In this document: positions 37,160-45,249 of the stretch, one piece after another | How positions within the stretch are numbered: position 1 is the first letter of the stretch | How the letters are laid out: each line of letters begins with the position of its first letter | Assembly (NCBI GenBank): GCA_022826755.1 | Contig: JAJDUG010000078.1 | Coordinates: forward strand, 62,001-126,000 | Origin: Acidobacteriota bacterium | GTDB lineage: Bacteria > Acidobacteriota > Terriglobia > Versatilivoradales > Versatilivoraceae | Length of the DNA: 64,000 bases | Reading direction: 5' to 3' | Made by a program: the position numbers and the translations under genes | The notes under the pieces: model-generated | What the model was told of the DNA's origin: nothing | The model's input: only the letters and a program-made list of their open reading frames with translations | The model's database searches: none

Positions 37160-37234
37160 TATCCCCATGTTAATATGGGCCGGCGCAGGTCGGCATGTTC
37201 GCAACCGGGGGCGCGTTTCCGAATGGAGGAAGCC

Positions 37235-38026
37235 ATGGGAAGTTGGAGTCGGCGCCTCGCCGGATTCGCGTTGCTCCTGGGCCTGCTTGGATGGGGATGC
37301 CGGGCTCAGGCGCCCGTCGAAACCCCTCTGCTACTTTGCGCGGCGGCCAGCACCACCGGCGCGGTCGAGGAGATCCGGGATCGATACACCCGGCAGACCG
37401 GCCAGGCGGTCGAGCTGAACTTCGCCAGCACCGCCACCCTGGCGACACAGATCCGCAGCGGAGCCGAAGCAGACCTGTTTCTGGCGGCCAACGAAGGTTG
37501 GGCCCGGGTCCTGACCGGCATTCCGGGTTTGGTGGTGGACCGGATCGATCTGCTGGGCAATGGTCTGGTGGTGGTGCTTCCCAAGGGAAATGGGCGCTCC
37601 CTGCGTTCCCCTCGGGAGTTGCTGGAGGCGTCCTTTGCCTCGGTTGCCGTGGCCAATCCCGACTCCATGGTTCCGGCGGGCCTCTACGCCCGGGAGGCTT
37701 TGGTCCGGCTGGACCTGTGGGAGTCACTGCGGTCCAGGATGGTTTATGGGGATAACGTCCGGACAGCGCTGGCCTACGTGGAGACCGGTAGCGTGGCAGC
37801 CGGGATCGTCTACCGAACCGACGCATTGGCCAGCTCCGGGGTTGACCTGGCCCTCGAGATCTCTCCACGGGTGCACCGGAAGATTCGGTATCCGTTGTTG
37901 CTGCTGAGCCATGGCGCGCATTCCGCCGCGGCCCGTGAACTGTTCGAATACCTGCAGGGCGCCGAGGCAGCCGCCCTGTTCCGGAAGCACGGCTTCGCCC
38001 ATCTGTCCCAAGCCGGGCCGGAGTAG
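37235..38026 (+). CDS. modA: Molybdate ABC transporter, periplasmic binding protein
   Basis: 263 residues from the ATG at 37235, directly after GGAGGAAG; upstream in-frame starts lack this. A signal sequence (RRLAGFALLLGLLGWGC) ends at a Cys that could be lipidated, although the lipobox is atypical. The family pattern is visible: 'LLLCAAASTTGAVEEI' (oxyanion-binding Ser), 'SGAEADLFLAANEGW', 'NPDSMVPAGLYARE' and 'GIVYRTDA'. It binds molybdate or tungstate for ModBC. The three mod genes are consecutive. Confidence 0.9.
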   Translation: MGSWSRRLAGFALLLGLLGWGCRAQAPVETPLLLCAAASTTGAVEEIRDRYTRQTGQAVELNFASTATLATQIRSGAEADLFLAANEGWARVLTGIPGLVVDRIDLLGNGLVVVLPKGNGRSLRSPRELLEASFASVAVANPDSMVPAGLYAREALVRLDLWESLRSRMVYGDNVRTALAYVETGSVAAGIVYRTDALASSGVDLALEISPRVHRKIRYPLLLLSHGAHSAAARELFEYLQGAEAAALFRKHGFAHLSQAGPE

Positions 38027-38089
38027 CGTTCGTAATGTTCCGGACGCATTGGTCGACATCCTCTTGCATCGTCACCGATAACGGTCTCC

Positions 38090-38776
38090 ATGGAATTCAG
38101 CGCCGCCGAGTGGTCTGCGATTCACAATAGCCTCTGGGTCGGCCTCTTGGTCGTGCTGGTGAGCCTGCCCCCGGGGGTATGCCTGGGCTATGTGTTGGCC
38201 AGACATCGGTTTCCGGCAAAATGGCTGGTGGAGGTGGCCGTCAACCTGGCGTTGGTGGTTCCTCCGGTGGTGACCGGTTACCTGCTGCTGCAGGTCTTCA
38301 AGCCGGCGGCTCCGGTGGGCGGGTTCCTGAGCCGGGCGCTCGGACTCAGGGTGGCATTCGAGTTCCCGGGACTGGTGGTGGCAGCCGCGGTGATGAGTTT
38401 TCCCTTGATGGTCCGAGCCATCCGGCTCGGATTTCAGTCGGTGGATCCGAATCTGGAGACTGCCGCCAGGACCCTGGGAGCGGGGTGGTGGAAGACTTTT
38501 TTCACCGTCAGCCTGCCGTTGGCCCGCAACGGCGTCATTGCCGGTTGCGTCCTGGCCTACGCCAGAAGCCTGGGGGAGTTCGGGGCAACCGTCATGCTGG
38601 CCAGCCAGAGAGAGGGAAACCGGACCATCCCTCTGTTGATTTACACCTTGAAGGACCGGCCCGACGGGCTGGCGTCCATCTGGCCGCTGGTGGCGGTTTC
38701 GCTGCTTCTGGCCGCCGGTGCGCTGGTTGCCAGCGAAGTTCTGGAACGTAGAGGGTTGCGGCATGAGTCGGCTTGA
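38090..38776 (+). CDS. modB: Molybdate ABC transporter, permease
   Basis: 228 residues with five predicted membrane helices. The cytosolic EAA loop that contacts the ATPase is 'ETAARTLGAGWWKTFFTVSLP'-like; the diagnostic core is AARTLGAG followed by SLPLAR. 'LARSLGEFGATVML' here reads 'YARSLGEFGATVML', which is typical of ModB. The stop overlaps the modC start by 14 bases. Confidence 0.92.
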   Translation: MEFSAAEWSAIHNSLWVGLLVVLVSLPPGVCLGYVLARHRFPAKWLVEVAVNLALVVPPVVTGYLLLQVFKPAAPVGGFLSRALGLRVAFEFPGLVVAAAVMSFPLMVRAIRLGFQSVDPNLETAARTLGAGWWKTFFTVSLPLARNGVIAGCVLAYARSLGEFGATVMLASQREGNRTIPLLIYTLKDRPDGLASIWPLVAVSLLLAAGALVASEVLERRGLRHESA

Positions 38777-39833
38777 CTTCAACTGCCGGCACCGATTCCC
38801 CAGCGGGTTCGAGGTCGACCTGGCTTTTGAGGCCACCGGCCTGGTGACCGCCTTGTTCGGCCCCTCGGGTAGCGGAAAGACCAGCGTGCTCGGCATGATC
38901 GCCGGCTGGTTGACGCCGCAATTCGGCCGGATCCGGCTGGGTTCGCGCTGGCTCGACGACAGTCCGGCCGGAATCCACCTGCCCACCGAGCGCCGGCAGG
39001 TCGGAATGGTGTTCCAGGACCATTGGCTCTTCCCACACATGAGCGTCGGGGACAATCTCGGCTACGGGCAGCGGCGCCGGGGAAGCGGTCCTCCCATTCG
39101 CTTCGACAGGGTCGTGGAGGTGTTGGAACTGGAGGACCTGCTGAGTCGCTATCCGGGGAGCCTGTCGGGGGGCGAGCGCCAGCGGGTGGCCTTGGGGCGA
39201 GCGCTGTTGAGCAACCCGGAGCTGCTCCTGATGGACGAGCCGCTGGCTGCTCTGGACGAGGCTCTGAAGCTTCGGATCCTGGCCTATCTGGAAAGGGTGG
39301 TCACGGAATGGAACATCCCGACCCTGTTCGTCAGCCACGGACAGGCCGAGGTGCGCCGATTCGCGCAGCAGGTGGTGGTGATGGAGAGAGGGAGGGCGGT
39401 GGCGGAGGGCACCCCGGAAGAGGCGCTGGGGCAGCCCACCCCCCTGGGATGGACCAATTCGGCCGGACCGGTCAATCTGCTCCGGATCGATGGAGCCATG
39501 CTGCGCGGCGACCAGTGGGTCGGAAGGCTGGGGGGCCAGGAGATGAAGCTCCCCCCAGTGGACGGCGCTCCCTCCCACCCGCTCTTTGTCCGGTTCCGGC
39601 CCTCGGATGTGACCCTGAGCCTCGAGGATGTCCAGGGGCTCAGCACCCGAAACCATGTTCTGGGAGTGGTAAGCCGCATGATGGAGCTGGCGGACGGATT
39701 TTTCGTGGCGGTGGATGTGGGTCAGATCCTGTGGGCCGAGGTGACCCCGGCGGCGGTGCGAGACCTCGGGCTCCAACCGGGCTCCAGGGTGACCTGCCTG
39801 ATCAAGACCCGCAGCCTGGAGGTGGTGGGTTAG
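38763..39833 (+). CDS. modC: Molybdate ABC transporter, ATP-binding protein
   Basis: 356 residues from the ATG at 38763. Walker A 'GPSGSGKTS', Q-loop 'VFQDHWLFPHM', signature 'LSGGERQRVALGRAL' and Walker B 'LLLMDEPLAALDE' with H-loop 'LFVSHGQAE' are all intact. A C-terminal MOP/TOBE domain (from about residue 290, 'GVVSRMMELADGFFVAV') binds molybdate and senses supply, as in ModC. No ModE regulator is seen. Confidence 0.92.
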   Translation: MSRLDFNCRHRFPSGFEVDLAFEATGLVTALFGPSGSGKTSVLGMIAGWLTPQFGRIRLGSRWLDDSPAGIHLPTERRQVGMVFQDHWLFPHMSVGDNLGYGQRRRGSGPPIRFDRVVEVLELEDLLSRYPGSLSGGERQRVALGRALLSNPELLLMDEPLAALDEALKLRILAYLERVVTEWNIPTLFVSHGQAEVRRFAQQVVVMERGRAVAEGTPEEALGQPTPLGWTNSAGPVNLLRIDGAMLRGDQWVGRLGGQEMKLPPVDGAPSHPLFVRFRPSDVTLSLEDVQGLSTRNHVLGVVSRMMELADGFFVAVDVGQILWAEVTPAAVRDLGLQPGSRVTCLIKTRSLEVVG

Positions 39834-39922
39834 CCCGCACTCGTCAGCGGAGGCAAGGCGCGGCCTCCTGAACGGGCGGGCCGATCTCGAGAGGCGCCGG
39901 ACGACTCCGAAGGAGCAACCTC

Positions 39923-40864
39923 ATCAGCAATCGTCCCTCCCTGCCGGTCCGGATTCGACTGAGGGCAGAGTACCTGGCGGCCCGGCTGCTGCTTGGAATC
40001 TTCGGCACTCTCCCCCGGCGGGCCTCCCTGTGCCTGGCCCGGGGAGTCGCCACCGTCGCCTATCGGAGCCTGGGCCATCTCCGCCGCACCGCGACCCGAA
40101 ACCTGAACCTGGCCTTTCCCCACTGGACCTCGGGACAGACCCGGGCCGCGGTCCGGGGAGTCTTTCACAACTTTGGAAGATTGCTGGTCGAATTTGCAGG
40201 GCTGCCCAAGCTCAACCGCGACAACATTTCCCAGGTGGTGGTCTATGACGGATTCGACCACTATGCCGAGTCGCTTCGCCGAGGCAACGGTACCCTTTTC
40301 CTGACCGCCCACTTTGGAGCCTGGGAGCTGTGTCCCTTTGCCCATGCTCTCTATGGCCACCCGCTGAAATTCGTGGTCCGGCCGATCGACAATCCCTACG
40401 TAGACTGTCTGGTCAACGCCTACCGAACCGCCTCCGGCAATCAGGTCATTCGGAAGAAGGACTCCTTGAGGGAAATGCTCAGGACCCTGAAGCGGAATGA
40501 AGGGGTCGGCATCCTGATAGACCAGAACACCACCCGCGACGCGGGAGTCTTTGTGGATTTCTTCGGCCTGCCTGCCTGCACCACCACGGTCCTGGCCGCC
40601 CTGGCATTGCGAACGGGAGCCACTGTCGTTCCAGGCGTGCTCATCTGGGACAGCGCCCGGAAGATCCATCGACTCCACTTCGAGCCTCCGGTCGAGATCG
40701 TCCGGACGGGGGACACCCGTGCCGACATCGTGGAGAATACGGCCCGCTTCAACAAGATCCTGGAAGGCCTGGTCAAGCAACACCCGGATCAATGGCTCTG
40801 GGTTCACCGCCGCTGGAAGACCCGCCCGCCGGGGGAGACGTCGCCTTATGGGGAAGACCTGTAG
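39923..40864 (+). CDS. LpxL/HtrB-like lysophospholipid or lipid A acyltransferase; non-standard start
   Basis: About 313 residues. An early 'RRTATRNLNLAFP' and the catalytic His-X4-Glu in 'LTAHFGAWEL' define the LpxL/HtrB family; 'GVGILIDQNTT' and 'VPGVLIW' follow. It acylates a lipid A precursor or a similar glycolipid at the inner membrane. Homology clearly runs upstream of the first standard start codon (TTG at 40181, inside the fold). Between the in-frame stop near 39869 and that TTG there is no ATG or GTG in frame. A perfect AAGGAG (39910-39915) lies 7 bases before ATC at 39923, the best start candidate. The lpxB gene follows after a repeat-filled gap. Confidence 0.75.
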   Translation: MSNRPSLPVRIRLRAEYLAARLLLGIFGTLPRRASLCLARGVATVAYRSLGHLRRTATRNLNLAFPHWTSGQTRAAVRGVFHNFGRLLVEFAGLPKLNRDNISQVVVYDGFDHYAESLRRGNGTLFLTAHFGAWELCPFAHALYGHPLKFVVRPIDNPYVDCLVNAYRTASGNQVIRKKDSLREMLRTLKRNEGVGILIDQNTTRDAGVFVDFFGLPACTTTVLAALALRTGATVVPGVLIWDSARKIHRLHFEPPVEIVRTGDTRADIVENTARFNKILEGLVKQHPDQWLWVHRRWKTRPPGETSPYGEDL

Positions 40865-41168
40865 AAGAGGTCCCCTCGACCGACCCGGGTCAACCGCGGC
40901 GCCGCCACTCTCTCCGAAGTCAAGACGCGGCTCGGGCGGGAGGATCTTATTTGATGGATATACGGGATGCGCAGGATGTCATTCCCTGTCCCTGGCGGAC
41001 CATTCCTCAACCCGTTTTCCTTCACCCGTACCCGGGGGCGTTCCCATTGAGCGGGTCAAGAACACCGTCTTTCTTCGTGTGTCTTGGTCGTCCTTCGTGT
41101 AACTTCGTGGATCACGCTTTTTTTCCGTTGTTTCGGGCAAGTCCCGCGTTCCGGGGGAGGCGACATTC
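40865..41168. repeat. Gap between two lipid A genes, filled by dispersed repeats
   Basis: 304 bases, no gene. 40953-40977 is a degenerate 'gatggatatacgggatgcg' copy of the hairpin family. 41013-41140 matches 55816-55975 over more than 100 bases with many substitutions, including shared blocks 'cgttttcc.tcacccg', 'ggggcgttccc', 'gggtcaagaac' and 'cttcgtggat'. Confidence 0.7.
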
Positions 41169-42350
41169 ATGAAACCGATCTCGCAGGAGCCGCCGGCGCC
41201 CATCCTGGTGGTGGCGGGCGAGGCTTCTGGAGACATGTATGCCGCCGAACTGGTCCAGGCTCTCAGAACCAGGTTGGGCGCCTCCGCACAGGCCTTCTTC
41301 GGGTGCGGCGGCTCGGCCCTGCGGCAGGCGGGGATGGACATCCTGGTAGACAACCGGCACCTGAGCGTGCTGGGGCCTTTCGAGGCCGTTTCTCATCTGG
41401 GCCGGTTTTTTTCCGCCCTGCGACAACTGGAGGCGGCCGCCAAACAAAGGAAGCCCCGCTGGGCCATACTGGTCGACTTTCCGGACTTCAACCTCCCCTT
41501 GGCCCGGAAGCTCAAGCGACAGGGCGTGGGCGTCTTCTATTTCATCAGCCCCCAGATCTGGGCCTGGCGCAAGCGCCGGGTGCATGCCCTGCGACGATGG
41601 GTGGACCGAATGATCGTCATTCTGCCCTTCGAGGCGGAGTTCTACCGGCGATACGGGATGCAGGTGGAATACGTTGGCCACCCCCTGGTGGACCGGGTGA
41701 AGACGTCCTGCTCGCGGGCTCGGTTCCTGCGCTCACTGGGATTGGCCGAGGACCGCCTGACCATCAGCCTGCTCCCGGGCAGCCGACCCAGGGAAATCCG
41801 GTTCAATCTGCCGGCCATGGCCCGCACGGCGCGGCGGCTCCAGAGGGAGCGATCGGCTCAGTTTCTGGTACCGCTGGCCTCTCCCTCGCAGGCCCCGCTG
41901 GTTCGCGGCCTGATCCGGGACGAGGCGCCGGGGCTCTCGGCGGCGCTGGTCGAGAACGACACCTACAACACTGTGGGCCATTCCGACCTGGCGGTGGTTT
42001 CCAGCGGCACGGCCACCCTGGAGGCCGCCCTGCTGGGGACTCCCCTGATAGCGGTATTCCGGATCTCGATTCCGAGCTGGATTGTCGGCCAGTATCTGAT
42101 CGATGTGCCCTACTACAGCCTGGTCAACCTGATTGCCGGCCGCGAGATCATCCCCGAGCTCTACCAGCAGGACTTTACCGAAGACCGGCTCTATGCCGAG
42201 GTCGGGAAGTTTCTCACCCAATCCGGTTGTTCCGCGCGTGTTAAAATGGCGCTGTCCGGAGTCAGGGAAAGGCTGGGTCAGGGAGGGGCCATCTCGAGGG
42301 CTGCCGAGAGCATTGCTTCCTGCATGGAAGCGGGACCGAAAGGGGGATGA
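41169..42350 (+). CDS. lpxB: Lipid-A-disaccharide synthase
   Basis: 393 residues, family GT19. It joins UDP-diacylglucosamine with lipid X to give the tetra-acyl disaccharide of lipid A. The N-terminal 'ILVVAGEASGDMYAAEL' is diagnostic, with 'FGCGGSALRQAGM', 'FPDFNLPLARKLK', 'YFISPQIWAWRKRRV', 'YVGHPLVDRV' and 'LLPGSRPREI'. The C-terminal nucleotide-binding 'SSGTATLEAALLGTP' is intact. This supports a Gram-negative LPS outer membrane. Confidence 0.94.
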   Translation: MKPISQEPPAPILVVAGEASGDMYAAELVQALRTRLGASAQAFFGCGGSALRQAGMDILVDNRHLSVLGPFEAVSHLGRFFSALRQLEAAAKQRKPRWAILVDFPDFNLPLARKLKRQGVGVFYFISPQIWAWRKRRVHALRRWVDRMIVILPFEAEFYRRYGMQVEYVGHPLVDRVKTSCSRARFLRSLGLAEDRLTISLLPGSRPREIRFNLPAMARTARRLQRERSAQFLVPLASPSQAPLVRGLIRDEAPGLSAALVENDTYNTVGHSDLAVVSSGTATLEAALLGTPLIAVFRISIPSWIVGQYLIDVPYYSLVNLIAGREIIPELYQQDFTEDRLYAEVGKFLTQSGCSARVKMALSGVRERLGQGGAISRAAESIASCMEAGPKGG

Positions 42351-42481
42351 TGCAGTCGCCGTCCGGCTCGATCCGGCAGGTAGTCGGGATTTTCAGGTTC
42401 GCGGAGACAACAGCATCGGACCGAATTTCGTCCTAACCCCTTGGAAGGTTGACCCTGTCCGGAACGACTGGAGAATTGCTG

Positions 42482-44653
42482 ATGTCAGAATGGTTCAATA
42501 GATCTTGCCCAAGGGCTCTTGCTTTCCTGGTGGTACTGCTGGCCGGCCCTGCTCTCCTGCCGGCCCAGCAGATCGACCAGGGCCCCTCCATCGACGTTGA
42601 AGAGTACGACGTCTCGGTCGAGCTCCGACCGTCGCAGCAGGAGTTGCAAGCCGCCGCCACCCTCAAGTTCTCCTCCAGCCAGGACCGGCTGAGCCGCGTT
42701 TTCCTGGATTTCAACGGCAATCTGACCGTGAAGCGGATCTACCTTGCGGATCGGCCTCCGGCCCCCGGCAGCCTGTCACGTGCATCGGGCCCAAGACGGG
42801 TCGCTTCCGGCCCGGACCGGGAGAAGGAAGGGGTGCCCTACCTGACGCGACGGCGCCCCCCCGCCCCCAAGCCTTCTTCCCACCGTGAAATTCCCGCTCC
42901 TGATCCGACCGCGCAGGATCCCAATCTGCTTGCGTTTCAGCAGGACTTCGACCAACACCTCCTGGAAATCCAATTTCCCCGGTGGCTCGATGCGGGACAG
43001 ACCGCCTCCCTGGTGATTGAATATGACGGCAGGCTCTTCTCTGCCGAGCACTCTCCCCTATACGGTGTCACGACCGCCCTGGTGAGCGACGAGTTGTGTT
43101 ACCTGCTGGACGTCAGTCGATGGTTTCCGACTCACGGATACCGTCAGGACCGGGCCAGGGCCACCTTCCGGGTGACGGTTCCCTGGGGCTACCTGGTTGC
43201 CATGGACGGGGAGGTGGTCTCCCGGGAACGGCAGGAAGAGCAGGAGACCTTCACCATCGTGAACCGGCAGCAGGACTTTCCGGGCTCGCTGGCGGCGGCC
43301 CCCTTCAACGAAATTGAGGTCCGGGCGGGCCAGGTGGAGCTGCGGTACTACGTCATGGACCACAAGCGGGATTTCCTGGATGCCCATACCCGGGTGATCG
43401 GCGAACTGCTGGACCTCTACTCCGACAAGTTTGCGCCCTATCCCTCCCGCACTTTCAGGGTGGTCGTGATCGACAACGAATCCCTCTTGGGTTTTTCCTC
43501 GCCGGGCATTCAGTTTTTGGCCGACCGGGCCTTCGGTCCCGAGCCCAACGTCAACCTGTTGGCCAAGGAGATCGCCTATCAGTGGTGGGGTTCCCTGATC
43601 ACCCCCCGGACCGAACGGGACCTGTGGCTGAAAGAAGGATTCTCCTCCTACTCGGCCCTGCTCTATCAGGAAAGCATCTCCAGCCGGGAGGAGTTCGCCG
43701 AACAGCTCGAGGAAGTCGCCGTGGCGGCCCTGCTCTATGAAGATCAGTCCTCCATCCTCAACGCCAGCCTTCTCGACCTCTACTCGCCCGAGTACAACTC
43801 CGTGCTCAAGAACAAGGGAGCCTACGTCCTGCACATGCTTCGGGCGGTGGTCGGGGAGGAGAAGTGGTTTGAGCTGATGAAGCAGTTTGTCTACGACTAC
43901 GGCTACAAGACCGCTTCCATCGGAGACTTCAAGGCCCTGGCCGAGAAGATTTCGGAAAAGGACCTGGGGTATTTCTTTTCCCAGTGGATTGAACAGACCG
44001 GCGTGCCCGAGTTCCAGTACGAATTCACCACCTACCGCATCAAGGACGGGTTCCGGGTGGATGGGGTCATCACGCAGGACCTGGACCTATTCAAGATGCC
44101 CATGGAAATCCTGATCGAGACGGAGGGTGAGCCCGAGACCAAGCAGATCGAGGTCATGGGCACGGAGTCCTTTTTTTCGGTTGCCACCTTTGGAAAGCCG
44201 ATCAAGGCGGTCATCGACCCCAACCATCGCCTGCTGCGGGTCTCCGATGACATTCGGCTGGCCTCCCTCATCGCCAAGGGGGACGAGCTCAGAAGGATGG
44301 GTGAGTACACTGCAGCCATTACCCAGTACCAACAGGCGATCGAACTGAAAAAGAGAAGTTCGCTGGCCTTCTTCCGGATTGGCGAAGTATTCCTGGAGCA
44401 ACGGAGCACCCAATCCGCCGCCAACTCCTTCCGGGAAGCCCTCAACGGCGATCTGGACCCGCAGTGGATAGAAGTCTGGTGCTACGTCAACCTGGGAAAG
44501 ATCTTCGATATGGCGGGTCAGCGGGACCGGGCTCTCAACGAGTACCAGAAGGCTCTGGACACAAACGACAACACCCAGGGCGCCCAGCAAGTCGCCCAGA
44601 AGCACATCGAGGAGCCCTACCGGTACCAGGGCCCCCGGGTGCTGATCCGATAA
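42482..44653 (+). CDS. Exported M1-peptidase-like protein lacking zinc histidines, with C-terminal TPRs
   Basis: 723 residues from the ATG at 42482 (GGAG upstream). A signal peptide (ALAFLVVLLAGPALLPAQQ) is followed by an M1-type beta domain and a thermolysin-like domain. Where M1 enzymes have HEXXH-X18-E, this has KEIAYQWWG (Lys362, Glu363, Tyr366), then Glu385 in 'WLKEGFSSY': both histidines are gone, the two glutamates remain. Residues about 590-720 contain three TPR-like repeats ('YTAAITQYQQAIELKKR', 'ALNEYQKALDT'). It is most likely a non-proteolytic binding or scaffold protein in the periplasm (inference). Confidence 0.87.
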   Translation: MSEWFNRSCPRALAFLVVLLAGPALLPAQQIDQGPSIDVEEYDVSVELRPSQQELQAAATLKFSSSQDRLSRVFLDFNGNLTVKRIYLADRPPAPGSLSRASGPRRVASGPDREKEGVPYLTRRRPPAPKPSSHREIPAPDPTAQDPNLLAFQQDFDQHLLEIQFPRWLDAGQTASLVIEYDGRLFSAEHSPLYGVTTALVSDELCYLLDVSRWFPTHGYRQDRARATFRVTVPWGYLVAMDGEVVSRERQEEQETFTIVNRQQDFPGSLAAAPFNEIEVRAGQVELRYYVMDHKRDFLDAHTRVIGELLDLYSDKFAPYPSRTFRVVVIDNESLLGFSSPGIQFLADRAFGPEPNVNLLAKEIAYQWWGSLITPRTERDLWLKEGFSSYSALLYQESISSREEFAEQLEEVAVAALLYEDQSSILNASLLDLYSPEYNSVLKNKGAYVLHMLRAVVGEEKWFELMKQFVYDYGYKTASIGDFKALAEKISEKDLGYFFSQWIEQTGVPEFQYEFTTYRIKDGFRVDGVITQDLDLFKMPMEILIETEGEPETKQIEVMGTESFFSVATFGKPIKAVIDPNHRLLRVSDDIRLASLIAKGDELRRMGEYTAAITQYQQAIELKKRSSLAFFRIGEVFLEQRSTQSAANSFREALNGDLDPQWIEVWCYVNLGKIFDMAGQRDRALNEYQKALDTNDNTQGAQQVAQKHIEEPYRYQGPRVLIR

Positions 44654-44705
44654 GCTCTGCGTAGGGTTGGCTGATGCGGACGACTGAACAGAATCGGCTT
44701 GACCA

Positions 44706-44918
44706 ATGAAACACGCATGGACCCTGCAGCAGTCCGACCCGCCTGTCTATCGATGCAGCCGCTGCAACCAGAGCTTGCCTCCCGGAAGGCTCAAGCAGCT
44801 ACCCTGGGACGTCTGCCCGGGGCGGCGGTGGCCTGACCGGGCCTGGCGAGTGGGAAAGGTAGACCCCGTTTCGTTCCCCAAGAAACGGCCGAAGCAAGGA
44901 TCGCTTCCCTTCGAGTGA
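44706..44918 (+). CDS. Small zinc-ribbon-like hypothetical protein with C-terminal QGSLPF motif
   Basis: 70 residues, not recognised as a named family. It has 'YRCSRCNQSLP' and a later single Cys in 'WDVCPGRRW', a partial zinc-ribbon pattern, many Arg/Lys residues, and a C-terminus 'KQGSLPFE'. That ending resembles the sliding-clamp-binding motif of bacterial DNA-repair proteins. There is no strong ribosome-binding site. The plausible composition and absence of a better ORF favour a real gene, but with moderate certainty. Confidence 0.5.
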   Translation: MKHAWTLQQSDPPVYRCSRCNQSLPPGRLKQLPWDVCPGRRWPDRAWRVGKVDPVSFPKKRPKQGSLPFE

Positions 44919-45249
44919 TGCAACAGGCTGCGGCGTTGGATTGCCGGAAACACTCTGCCCACGCCGAAACCTGGAAGAGGCCGCGGAGAGATCCGAGGTA
45001 GATCCCCCACCCGGCAAACCACTCCAACACCCTCATCGCCAAGACCTTACAGAACAGCCAGTCCAGTTTGTTGCAATTGCGCAACGACGTCTTTCGCTTG
45101 CCTGGGATTCCGGCTGGTCGGAGGGGTTGGCGGTGCTCCGGATCCATTCTTTGAGGCGGTTCCCGGCCGCACCGGTCCGGTAGGAATGGGCGGGGCGCTG
45201 TGCTATCATTCGGCCACTTGCTGCAACCCTCCAGTTGACGGGAATCCCG
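44919..45249. other. Intergenic region upstream of the GAF-ANTAR gene
   Basis: 331 bases. No gene is accepted; a minus-strand frame across 44791-45147 has no start signal and unusual composition. A small palindrome gttgcaattgcgcaac (45071-45086) and a -10-like TATCAT near 45203 are the only visible signals. Confidence 0.35.

Noticed and set aside
39840-39922. Selenocysteine reading of the UGA upstream of the LpxL-like gene
   Set aside because: No start codon lies upstream in frame and no conserved sequence surrounds the UGA; the SD and ATC explanation is simpler.
40181-40864. Short version of the LpxL-like protein starting at TTG
   Set aside because: It would remove the conserved N-terminal part (RRTATRNLNLAFP) that is clearly coding upstream.
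44791-45147. 118-codon minus-strand frame
   Set aside because: No ribosome-binding site, Cys/Trp/Arg-heavy composition and overlap with the better plus-strand small gene.
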